Below are positions 53,970 through 64,000 of a DNA stretch of 64,000 nt, one piece after another. The notes beneath the pieces are model-generated. The model saw only the letters and a list, made by a program, of their open reading frames with translations, had not been told where the DNA came from and made no database searches. Source of the stretch: Labia minor (taxonomy: Eukaryota; Arthropoda; Insecta; Dermaptera; Spongiphoridae); contig OY720346.1 of assembly GCA_963082975.1 (NCBI GenBank), forward strand, positions 77,492,767 to 77,556,766, given 5' to 3'. Within the stretch, counting starts at the first letter, position 1. The number at the start of each line of letters is the position of its first letter. The position numbers were made by a program, and so were the translations under genes.

Positions 53970-54509
53970 CTGTGGGTAATTGTTTACAAAAAGGGAAGCT
54001 TCAGGGAATTGGATGAAACTTTGCCAGTGGATTCCTTTTTTAATTCCAAAGAAATTTTCCTAATGCAATATTTCTCGGTCTCTTCTAGTTTACGAAATAA
54101 ACATTTTTTAAGTTTGACAGATTAGCTAGTTATAAATGCCGAATATATATATACAGCCATTAAGTAATGTTTTATTGACTAATTCACTTATTCACTAATT
54201 TTCGGGTTTGGGCATAGGAAAATTATTTAATTAATTAGTTTTTTAATTTTCATAAAAACCTAACTGAAAAAAAAACACACACGAAAATTAGTGGAGCCCT
54301 CTGCTGGCCAAATGAAAATAATATGGTAGCTAAATTGAATATCAATGGATTTATATGCAAATTTTAATAATTTCTATCTCGTAAACTAGAAGATACCGAG
54401 AAATATTACATAAGGAAAGTTTCTTTGGAATTAAAAATAGAATTCAATGGCAAAGTTTCATCCAAATCCCTGAAGTTTCCCGTTTTGTAAACAATTATCT
54501 ATTTGTGAA
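53970..54509. mobile_element. 540-bp foldback element with about 150-bp arms
   Basis: The left arm (to about 54119) and right arm (from about 54357) are inverted copies sharing TAATTGTTTACAAAA, GGATGAAACTTTGCCA, AATTCCAAAGAAA, AATATTTCTCGGT and CTTCTAGTTTACGA. The centre is unrelated A+T-rich DNA with a CTCTGCTGGCC patch. No clear target duplication was found, so the class is unknown (long-TIR MITE or foldback element). Confidence 0.7.
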
Positions 54510-56417
54510 TGTGTAATATGATAAGGCATACTTATATCATATCATATCATATTTCGGTTTATAATATATATTATAATTTACAGTTATATAGATGTTTATT
54601 AATAATTTTCATGAAATAAACCCATTTACTGTAAGCCTTTAAATTTTTCTCAATATCCTTTTTGTAACTATAGTATTTGAAGATTTTATATCATGTTTCA
54701 CCAATGATATAGAATATTTGTTTTTTTAATTAAAAATATTAATTATATTATATATATATTATTATTATTATTGTATGCATAAATTAATTTAAAACAAATT
54801 ATTTCGATAAATTTTTTGCTGTCTCTTTCTCTTTATATATCCACTATATAAAATTTTTTTGTTTTTGTTTTGTTTTGTTTTTAACTGTTTGTTTTTCTTC
54901 CGCTTTTCTTTTCCCTTGTGAAAATACTTCCAAATTCATGTCTGGGTTTATATACGTATATCTTAGTAAATGTGCAAATAATGCTATGAAGACTTCTCTT
55001 CTCTAACCCTTACCTTTTTTTTTTTTTTTTTTTGTTCACCCTTTCAGCTAACATACTTTATTGTTATTAATTTTAAACAAATGGCCTCGCCCTTAATAAA
55101 CTGTAACAGAACTTTGTAACATCTACTGTGCACATTTTCCTCATTTTTTTCGGACTCATTCTTTTCGTATCCCCCTCACCTCCTCACCTTTTCATCCTTT
55201 AAAAACCTCTTTATACACCACACACATACCTAATATCATATTTTTTTTTTTTTTAATTTTTCAAGTCTAAAGCTATTTTATTACTAAATTAATAATATAT
55301 AAATGAAAAGATTTTAGAAATCTTTATTAAACAAACAAAAATTGAAAATGCTAGTCTCACTTGTCATTAGAAATATAATTTTTTTCAAGTATGTCTTTAC
55401 ATTTTTCTTAAAATATATTATAATATAACATTTATCAAATAAATCTACACATTTGTATTAATTAAGGTAAACTTAGCTGTAGTTAGGTGGCTTAAGAGAA
55501 ATTTTCATAAAAAAATACTATTATTCTGTAACAAAAGTGAAAATAACAACAAAACAATTGCTAACATATTGTATAAGTAACTATTTTTAATTGTGAGACA
55601 GTTCGCTACCCACACACCCAATGGCGCCTAGTATCCACTATTGAATTGAACCTTTGGTTTGAAATTATTATTAAATAAAACATAATCTATTGAAAATAAA
55701 GTAACGTTTTACATAAGAAACTAACCTTAAAATTCAATAACGCTTACCCCCCCTCGTGTTTTAATAGATTCACAATTCTATTACAAATGCAAGTGATTGG
55801 TCTCTCTTTTATTGTTAAGTACTCCAGAAGAGTCTTTCGTTGATATTTATCGATATTTCTAGTTTAATTTGAAATTAAAAAGCTTATTTTGATGAAAAAA
55901 AATCTATTAAATTGTCAATTACTGCCACAGTGGTCCACTCCTGGTACGTTTATCTTATTTAGATTACAGGAAGGAAATATTGAATTTTGGCCACTGTTTT
56001 TCGTTAGAAAAGGAATATTGTCAAATTAATAAATTAATTGATGCTATTTATTTCTTAATATATATATATATATATATATAATTTTTCAAAAGAAAAAAAA
56101 AACAAAAAGTTAAAATTGAAATTAATTATAAAATAAAATAAAATAAATGCTTATAAAAGAATGGGAAACTCTATAATATATTTATTTTCCTCAAATTAAA
56201 TTAAACTTTATTTCTATTATAATTCCTTGGTCCTTGGTCTACCTTATCGCTTCCCACAAATAGATTTTTCGCCAATCTTTCATTCTCATTTTTGCCCATC
56301 GCGACCTTCTTGATTTTGTGTCTGAATTTATTGCAACCACTTTCCTTTATATTATTATATTATATCTTATAGTTTACTTTTTAAATTTAAGCCTTTTGTA
56401 ATAAATACTTAATTTTT
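54510..56417. other. A+T-rich and pyrimidine-rich unique DNA
   Basis: Nearly 2 kb without a named feature. It holds T runs near 55015-55034, a pyrimidine-rich patch at 55140-55210, a TA run near 56058-56080 and small mixed patches. No coding frame is supported. Confidence 0.4.
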
Positions 56418-57053
56418 ACCGACCGACGATAGTAAGGGAGGTATTGTTTTCACACCAAATTTCACATGTGGAGATTTTTACATATCTCCACGAATCATGC
56501 ATTTTCTAAACAGAAAAAAGTATTTTTAGCATGATGTCTGTCCGTCCGTCTGTCCGTCCGTATAGATGTGTACAGCCTGAACGGCTCAACCGATTTTGAT
56601 GAAATTTGATATATTTACTTAATGCATCAGTGGGATGAATTGATCAACTTTTGGTGCAAATCCGTGAACCGGAAGTGGTAGTATTAGCGATCGACGATAG
56701 GAAGGGATGGGTTATTTTCACACCAAATTTCACATGAGGAGATTTTTTTATATATCACCACGAATCATGCACTTTGTATTGGTTTTATCCTCGGGAAAAT
56801 CATATTTATTAGTTTTTTCTTGATTTAAAATTATATGACGTCATCCAGCCATTCATGACGTCACAGCCTGGTCTTACATATAAATATATACATATATTAT
56901 AAATAAAATAAAATTAAAAATATTTATGTTATATGCATATATGTTTTTTATTACATTAATAGATATATTAAAATTATTTGAAATTGTTTCTATAGCTGGA
57001 AATTAATTTACTTCAAACCGTCGGTCGGTTCGGACCTGGCCACAGGTCAACTT
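56418..57053 (+). mobile_element. Repeat family B, copy 4, full length
   Basis: Same termini as copy 1: ACCGACCGACG start; CGTCGGTCGGT and GACCTG-GCCA-CAGGTC at the 3' end. The tetranucleotide run is shorter and interrupted by TCTG (about 56536-56559). Nearly identical to copies 1 and 5. Confidence 0.8.
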
Positions 57054-57844
57054 ATTAATTGTTGGGTACACATAATTTTAAAGTACATAAATAGTTAAAT
57101 AGAAAAAACAAAAAACAAAAAATTATAAATTTAAATGACGGGAGAAGACTGATTTGATTTAATGAATATTTACTTCTTTTTATTTAATTGAATAACTACT
57201 TAATTTAAATAGCGGATATTTTGACAGTAAACTAACTGTCTTATATAAAACGAATACATAAAAGAAATAATTTAAATTCAGTTGATAAATAAACTAAATA
57301 TCTAAATATGAATATGAATGATGATTGATATTTAATTTTCCTAATGTAAACTAAAATATACTCATATATTATATTCAAAAATAATAAATTTAATTAGAAA
57401 AGAAGATTGAGAAAATTAAAAAGTAGCGAGATGGCTAGAGATAGTAAAATATTTAGTATTTGATTTCAATTCGATTACATTTCTTTATTTTCTCAAAGCA
57501 ATTAATTTATTGAATATTATTTTTAGAATATGTTCTTTTTTATTCTCTCTTTCTTAATCTTTTAAATTTATAACTGTCTTATACTAGAAATTAATATAAT
57601 ATTTATAAAAATATTTATTATAAATCATACACTAAATGAAAGTCAATTAAACAATAATATAATCAAAACAAAAAAAGTATTATGTTACGAGGACGATTTA
57701 AAAGACAAAATGGTAATTAAATCATAGAGGGATAGAGAAAGTGTAAAAGAAATAAGACTCGATATTAATAGCGCGCACATTAATTATTTATTACTAGAAA
57801 AAAAATTCAAAACGTGAAAATGTAAAAAAATATTATTATTTAAA
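57054..57844. other. A+T-rich unique DNA
   Basis: Nothing recognisable. Confidence 0.4.
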
Positions 57845-57955
57845 AGCCGGTAACGATCATTGTGAGTAAGTCCGCTTGAGTCGGGGCAAGCGTATGATAC
57901 TTGATAACGACTGCAGAATAAGTAGTCGAAACGTTGCACATTTATTTAACTAAAT
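57845..57955 (+). other. Mixed-composition patch with AGTCGAAACGTT motif
   Basis: Contains CCGGTAACGATCATTGTGAG and AGTAGTCGAAACGTTGCAC. The GTCGAAACGTT end is a motif often seen at the 3' side of dispersed animal retroelements, but too little is present to name a family. Confidence 0.25.
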
Positions 57956-58829
57956 AAATGAATTATACAATTATGTGGTGTTTTAATAAAAATCCCTTTA
58001 ATATTATTATTATTATTAAAATTATAATTATATTAAAGTTGTGTCGACGCCCCCAATATTTATCATTTATGTACTTTAAATTTTATATTCCACATAACAA
58101 ATCTATAAACAAAACCAAGACAAATTTGATAAATCAATATTCAGTTAAATTTCATTATCAATCTTTATTTATTTATTTATTTTTAATAATTTGGCCCTAT
58201 ATTTCCTTTCATTTGTTTATTACATATCATATACACAATTTCATAAGTTGAAATTAAACTAATTTGACCATTGAGTGGCCTTTGTTTTAATATTAACAAA
58301 AAAAAAAGTCCAATATTTACTTAAAGAGAGAGAGAGAGAATAATACTAGTGAAAAAAGTCTCAAATTTATATTTACATGGTATATAGATTAAATTTCAAT
58401 TTAAACAAAACGTTTATTAAACAACTTGTTTTTTTGTCTTTTTAATTTATAATATAAATTAATCATTTTTTTCTTATAACTGGTTAGTAATTTTCGTTAG
58501 TAATTCTCTTCTTCATTTGAACTAATACAATATTATTAATATTTAGAGATAATTTTGATATAACCAACCAACCTCTTCTTCAATATCTCTATAAAACATC
58601 CGTATTTATACGTTCCTCTAATGAGTCTAGCAAGCAAAAAAGTTAATTAAAATGATATTGACATTGTGAAAATTTATTTTTAAAGACAGTGGACTAATTC
58701 GAAAGTTATAGGATGTGTGATTATTGAAAAGAAAAATAAACATTTTAAGGGCGAGTCTGATGTGATAATGATAATTACAGTTTATCATATACTTTTATAA
58801 AAAATATAATTAATTCATTTAAAAAAAAT
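57956..58829. other. A+T-rich unique DNA
   Basis: A GA run at about 58326-58339. Nothing else. Confidence 0.4.
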
Positions 58830-59531
58830 CTGGAGTGTCTCCGCTTGACTATCTCGCAAATTTGAATTGAATTAATTAACACACATAAATTAGATTTAAA
58901 TTAAATTTAATTAAAATCATATAAATTCTAAATTAAAATTAATAAATACTATTTATTAAACCACCGCTTGTCTGGCTGGCTTTTTATTGGCCACGTCACC
59001 AGTGATGTATTGGTAAAATAAAAAGTAAGGGAACGCATGGTGGGAGCGAAAAAAAGTCCTATTTTCATCAAAAACTATTTTTTTCCATATAAGTTTTTAT
59101 TTTTTCTTATTCTTACTATACAAAATATTAACGAACACAAAAAAATAAATTCTAACAGTAGATTTAAGTGGGAGTTGTCGGGACATGAAAAAGTACGGGA
59201 ACGCGTTTCAGTTCTGAAAAAGGGTAAGGGAACGTCGTTCCCCCGCGTTCCCTTTGCTATACACCACTGCACGTCATTCTTTCAGCGACTCAATCAAGCT
59301 GTAATTCTATATATAGTCATTTTATACAATTTTTAAACATGTAAAAAACTATCAAACATATATCTTTATTTTTAAGTTTAGAGGAAAAAAAAAATGAAAA
59401 CGTGGTAGGTAATGGTCCTCTTCCGAAAGAGCTACATTTCTCAAAAGTTAATAGAAAACTACGAATTTTGAATAATGCCCATCTACCAAATTTAATTATT
59501 CTAGCTCAAACCGTTTGGCGAGATAGTAAAA
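58830..59531 (-). mobile_element. Repeat family A, copy 6, inverted, internally deleted, hosting a hAT MITE
   Basis: The 3' terminus (TCTGGAGTGTCTCC, ACTATCTCGC) is at the left and the 5' terminus (GGCGAGATAGTAAAA) at the right. The hAT MITE 59000-59269 interrupts it. After the core (AAACCGTTT) about 150 bases with the microsatellite and 5' part are missing, and the terminal repeat follows directly. Confidence 0.8.
59000..59269. mobile_element. hAT MITE (CAGTGATGTATTGG family), copy 2, nested
   Basis: 270 bp from CAGTGATGTATTGG to TACACCACTG, flanked by CACGTCAC (58992-58999) and CACGTCAT (59270-59277), an 8-bp target duplication with one mismatch. It is closely similar to 19598-19847 and lies inside repeat A copy 6. 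Confidence 0.88.
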
Positions 59532-59959
59532 GTGTTATCCAAAGGTAAAAAAAAAATATACTAAATTTTTTTTATAATTTTAATCAATAATTAATAATTA
59601 ATCATTAATGCTTATTTCCACAAAAAATTTGTTATTGTTTTTTTTTTTAATTTCTACTAAAATAATTTTGGATGGGAGAGAGAATGAATTTATTCAATTA
59701 TTCATTTCCCTCTCCCCCCACCCCCGCCATAGAAGTGAAATTGTCTGATATTCTAGTAATGAAGTGTATTTTGTTTTTATATATAAAATCCTCTCAGTAT
59801 ATTTGCTATATATTAAGAGTTGTTGTTGTAAGTACTAATATATATATATATATATAATTCCCCCATAAGTAATCTGTCTTCTTTTAGTTATGATATTTTT
59901 TTCTTTTGTTCCGTTAAATTGTTCCCTTTATCACTTTAATGGAGAAATAGAGATTAAAA
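59532..59959. other. A+T-rich unique DNA
   Basis: A short C-rich patch near 59710-59727 and a TA run near 59838-59856. No gene. Confidence 0.4.
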
Positions 59960-60450
59960 AAAAATGAGATGTGGCAAGTTATAGGCATAATGATAATGAA
60001 AGAGATTTATCTTGACTTCCAAAAGCATCAAACAAAAGGCTCCGCTTCTGTCATTCTCGTCATTCCCTCCTTCGTTCTCTCCCCCTTCGTCCTCCACCCC
60101 TTTATTCCTTCGCACAACATAGGAATGTTTCGAACAAGAAGACAAGTATTAAGCAAGAGTACTAGTCGAGCAGTAACATTTAGTTAGGTAATCCCTCTTG
60201 GCTGGACATGATGATGTCCGTCCTTTCTCTAAAGTGGGGAAGAAGAGAGAAGGATGAGTGGGTGGGTGGGGGGGAGAGGGTAATTCTCAGCATAGAGGGT
60301 TTACGAAGAATAGAGGGGGCAGTTGACACAATTTCTAGAGGAAATTAAGGGAAAGCAAACTGAGAGTGTGGATTTATGGAAGAAGAGAAGGCAACAAACA
60401 ATATCGAGAGAAGAGAGAGATTACTCGGACAGTGAGTGACATGGGCGTGG
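59960..60450. other. Higher-complexity unique island
   Basis: About 490 bases with clearly more G+C than the surroundings: pyrimidine-rich at 60050-60110, G-rich at 60238-60285, purine-rich later. Short open frames on both strands resemble nothing. A candidate regulatory region. Confidence 0.3.
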
Positions 60451-60622
60451 ATTTATGTTATTTATAACGATATTAATTAAAGCTGAAATGGGAGGAAAAT
60501 AATTATATTTTATATCAGTTAAAAAATTAAAATAAAAAAATCTGAATATTTTCATGAAAATAAAGTAATAAGAAACATATTACTTAATAGGATATATATA
60601 TATATATCTTTAACTTTTTTTT

Positions 60623-61189
60623 ACTATATCGCCAGAGAAAGTATTGCGATCACGAAAATTTTCGATTTCGAGATTTTGATGTTTTTATACGTTTTGAAGG
60701 TTCCTCAATCATTTTCACTAAGATTGAGAAAAATATCTCTCTCTGTGTATGTATGTGTATGTGTGTGTATGTAGACAAGATTACGCAAAAACGGGTTGAA
60801 CTCAAGAATCATGAAATTTGGTACACGGGCATTATTCAAAATCGGTAGTTTTCTATCAACTTTTGAGAAATGTAGCTCAACCGGAAGAGGGTTATTACCT
60901 ACAACGTTTTGATTTTTTTTTTCCTCTAAAGTGACCTTAAAAATCATTAAAAATTGTATAAAACTGCTATATATAGCATTTCAGCTTGATTGAATCGCTG
61001 AAAGTACCAGAATTAATTTTTTAACACTGCAAATCTCACGCGCCAACACGTGAGAGCCAAACATGCGCTGATTTAATAAATATTATTTATTAATTTTAAT
61101 TTATAATTAATTAAATTTAATTTAAATATAATATATGTTAATTAATCCAATTCAAATTTGCGAGATAGTCGAGTGGAGACACTCCAGCT
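60623..61189 (+). mobile_element. Repeat family A, copy 7, full length
   Basis: Best-preserved termini: ACTATATCGCCAGAG at the left (one change from ACTATCTCGC) and GCGAGATAGT, GAGTG-GAGA-CACTC, CAGCT at the right. A TGTATG/TG microsatellite lies at about 60743-60772. Confidence 0.82.
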
Positions 61190-61346
61190 CTTTTTATTTA
61201 TTTTAATTAAATAAATAATTATATAATAATTATGCCCAAAATTTGGATAATAAATTTTGGTAAGAATACTCTGAGTTCACACCATGACAATTTGAAATCA
61301 TTTAAAAAAATTTCTAAAGACTAAAAATAAAAAAAAAACATATATA

Positions 61347-61721
61347 GAGTAAAGTATATAGTTGTTGGCCCCGATGCAGTCATTGGCCCCCTATTACTAA
61401 AACACAAATAATAAGTGATTTTTATTTTAAAAATTGCGCTATTAACTATGATTATGTAATCGTTTGTTGTAGGGTTGTATAATCACTATAGAATACCTAG
61501 ACCAATAACTATAACAGGGGGCCAATATCTGTATTTTTTAGGATTTTCGCGTGCTTATTGAAAATGTCATGAGAAAATGATTTTTTTTTATTCATCAAAA
61601 TGTTCATAGTATCTATGATCTGCAAACCTAATTTGGCACAGATGGCTCCGCAATTTGCCCTGATATGCATTAAAGACTGCTAGGAATTGCTTAAGGGGGC
61701 CAACGACTGTATGCTTTACCC
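61347..61721. mobile_element. MITE with GTAAAG...GTTGGCCCC inverted ends
   Basis: A 375-bp element. The left end has GAGTAAAGTATATAGTTGTT and GGCCCC; the right end, inverted, has GGGTAAAGCATACAGTCGTT and GGCCCCC. Thus inverted repeats of about 27 bp differ at a few positions. TA lies on both sides, inside TATA runs. An additional internal GGGGGCCAAT occurs. Non-coding; superfamily uncertain (TA flanks suggest Tc1/mariner-like). Confidence 0.65.
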
Positions 61722-62155
61722 TATATATATAAAAAAAATTTCTTTCTTTAGAAATTATAAGAAAATAGTAATACTTTTTTGTGTAAAACTATTGTAATAG
61801 TTATAAAGTTTGAATTTAAAATGATAGGAAAAAAAAAACAAAAACCGTCTGCTAAGTAATATAAAAAGATTATTTATATATAAAAGCATTTCGGGATAAA
61901 GAAAAAAGCATTTATTAATATATAATACCCACTGTATGCTTTACCCTATATATATAAAAAAAATTTCTTTCTTTAGAAATTATAAGAAAATAGTAATACT
62001 TTTTTGTGTAAAACTATTGTAATAGTTATAAAGTTTGAATTTAAAATGATAGGAAAAAAAAAACAAAAACCGTCTGCTAAGTAATATAAAAAGATTATTT
62101 ATATATAAAAGCATTTCGGGATAAAGAAAAAAGCATTTATTAATATATAATACCC
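61706..62155. repeat. Exact 225-bp tandem duplication
   Basis: 61706-61930 and 61931-62155 read as identical. The unit starts inside the right terminal repeat of the MITE (ACTGTATGCTTTACCC) and includes about 210 bases of A+T-rich DNA. Confidence 0.92.
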
Positions 62156-62654
62156 AGGCCATTTATTTTATCATTAAGTAGTATGTATGTTTCTCCTTAA
62201 CTATTTGATTTGCTATAAAATTTTTAAGATTTAACTCTCTGTAGAACGTGGAGAGATGGGGGGCGGGGGAGGCTTCTAACTTTGTTTTATAAGACAGAAC
62301 GATTTTACGACACTTTTAAAAGTTAATTTTTGAAAGTCGCGGCGTTAAAGAAGAAATAAATGGTTAAGTTGAAGAAAAAGAGGTAAAAAAAAGAGAAAAG
62401 AATTCTAAAATGAGCAAAAAAAAAAAAAAAAAAAAAAACTGGGACACAAAAGATGCCTGGAGATTTCTTTAATAAACATTTCACGGTCACTTAATACACA
62501 TTTAAAAAAGAAACTTGTGTCTTTATATTACTGAAATGTACGTAAATTGTCTTTAAACACGGAAAAAGAAGAGTTGACTACTCCATTCTATATTATAGTT
62601 AAGAAATTATACCATCTATTACTGTAAAACAAAAAAAAAATTACTTTCTTTTTT
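62156..62654. other. A+T-rich unique DNA
   Basis: A G-rich patch near 62256-62272 and an A run of about 21 at 62418-62438. No gene. Confidence 0.4.
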
Positions 62655-63265
62655 ACCGACCGACGATAGTAAGGGAGGTATTGTTTTCACACCAAATTTC
62701 ACATGTGGAGATTTTTACATATCTCAACGAATCATGCATTTTCTAAACAGAAAAAAGTATTTTTAGCATGATGTCTGTCCGTCCGTATAGATGTGTACAG
62801 CCTGAACGGCTCAACCGATTTTGATGAAATTTGGTATATTTACTTAATGCATCAGTGGGATGAATTGATCAACTTTTGGTGCAATTCCGGAAACCGGAAG
62901 TGGTAGTATTAGCGATCGACGATAGGAAGGAAAGGGTTATTATCACACCAAAGGAGATTTTTTATATATCACCACGAATCATGCACTTTGTATTGGTTTT
63001 ATCCTCGGGAAAATCATATTTATTAGTTTTTTCTTGATTTAAAATTATATGACGTCATCCAGCCATGCATGACGTCACAGCCTGGTCTTGCATATATATT
63101 ATAAATAAAATAAAATTAAAAATGTTTATATTTATTATTTATGTATCCATATCTGTTTTTTATTACATTAATAGATATATGAAAATTATTTGAAATTGTT
63201 TCTGTAGCTGGAAATTAATTTATTTCAAACCGTCGGTCGGTTCGGACCTGGCCACAGGTCAACTT
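62655..63265 (+). mobile_element. Repeat family B, copy 5, full length
   Basis: Same termini and stem-loop as copies 1 and 4. The tetranucleotide run is contracted to two TCCG units (about 62775-62786). Otherwise nearly identical, so young. Confidence 0.8.
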
Positions 63266-63466
63266 ATTTATAATCGTATAAGTATCCTATATATAAAAAA
63301 GTCATTTATTTATTTAATGAAAAAAAAATACTATTTTGTAGTTAAGAAAATTTTGCTTTTAAATATTCAACCCTGGCTTGGAAATTTTTATAGAAATAAT
63401 AAAATATATTATTATAACAATTTAAAGTTAAGAAATGTATTTTTTAATATATTTATTATGTTAGAT

Positions 63467-63730
63467 CAGAGGTTCCCAAACTTTTCTGGTTTGCGGCTCC
63501 CTAAATAATCGGATTTTTTTCGCGGCTCCCTTAATATATCCGATTTTTATAATTTTTATAAATTTATAAACTTTTCTTCCCTTCATCGGAAATGTTTCAG
63601 AGCATCGCAAAATCATTTAACCTTTCTTTTAGAACATTATTGAAAAAAATCTAAAAATAATCGAAAATGTTCAAAAGTTTCCCCACAAAATTATCTTACC
63701 AATCATCTTCAAATATTAGAACATTTTTTC
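63467..63730. mobile_element. hAT MITE (CAGTGGTTCCCAA family), left part only
   Basis: CAGAGGTTCCCAAACTTTTC and TTTGCGGCTCCCTAAATAAT match the left 230 bases of 8754-9105. The right end is missing. Confidence 0.75.
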
Positions 63731-63940
63731 AATAAATTCAATAAACCAAATTAAGGAGGTGGATTTATTATATATATATTATTTAAGAAATTTTGAAATT
63801 ATTAACAATTAATTTTCAAATTCATACTATTAAATATTAATAATACATGCAAACCTCGTTTAATGTCATTTTTTTTAACTTCGTAAATCCAAAAATTTTT
63901 TTTATTTTTTTATTTTAAACTTTGTTATCATCCCCTAATA

Positions 63941-64000
63941 CAGAGGTTGACAAACTTTTTCGGTATGCGGCTCCCATAATACATCGGATTTTTTCCGCGG
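63941..64000. mobile_element. hAT MITE left end, running off the window
   Basis: CAGAGGTTGACAAACTTTTT and TATGCGGCTCCC match the same family. The element continues past the window edge. Confidence 0.65.

Noticed and set aside
57845-57955. Possible hammerhead ribozyme near the GTCGAAACGTT motif
   Set aside because: The CTGATGA core and a matching third stem are not present.
1-64000. CRISPR array or prokaryotic operon structure
   Set aside because: No regularly spaced direct repeats with unique spacers. Sequence style, mobile elements and gene absence are eukaryotic.

Overview
The window is a stretch of nuclear DNA from an animal, most likely an insect or other arthropod. The signs are: very A+T-rich sequence by eye; a short TTAGG run of the insect telomere type; and a mobile-element mix of mariner, hAT, Helitron/Helentron-like elements, tRNA-derived SINEs, Ty3/gypsy LTR elements and a non-LTR retrotransposon. 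I found no host protein-coding gene, tRNA, rRNA or CRISPR array. Almost everything that can be named is a mobile element or its remains, set in A+T-rich, microsatellite-laden unique DNA. It is probably intergenic or a very large intron.

Layout. 0-16 kb: interspersed repeats (families A to D below), decayed LINE pieces, hAT MITEs, a Helitron 3' end, a fresh SINE with a perfect target duplication, and a foldback mariner. 16-31 kb: more of the same, with at least eight copies or pieces of a second tRNA-derived SINE that ends in a T run. 31.2-40.8 kb: two related Ty3/gypsy LTR elements head to tail, only 48 bp apart, each with identical LTRs. The second looks whole and the first is broken. 41-44 kb: repeat C copies, an internally deleted mariner and a hAT MITE with a perfect 8-bp target duplication. 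46.6-51 kb: an essentially full-length two-ORF LINE flanked by an 11-bp target duplication. 51-64 kb: large palindromes and foldbacks, three further repeat A copies, two nearly intact repeat B copies, an exact 225-bp tandem duplication, and hAT ends at the right edge.

Most interesting points. (1) In both LTR elements the bases just after the 5' LTR are a perfect 13-nt complement of a segment inside the same LTR. In the second element that segment sits at TATA-to-start distance below a TATA-like run. The pairing sequences differ between the two elements but complementarity is kept. This is the signature of Tf1-type self-priming rather than tRNA priming. (2) Repeat families A and B have the plan of non-autonomous Helentrons (HINE/DINE-1 type): a 5' subterminal repeat, an internal microsatellite, a conserved core, then the inverse subterminal repeat and a short stem-loop at the 3' end. 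(3) A 488-bp foldback is built from two mariner 5' ends, with a decayed start of the transposase in the loop.

The elements record a relative history. Old LINE and mariner fossils carry younger hAT insertions. Repeat C is split by the second LTR element, repeat A is split by a hAT MITE, and the LINE abuts a truncated repeat A.
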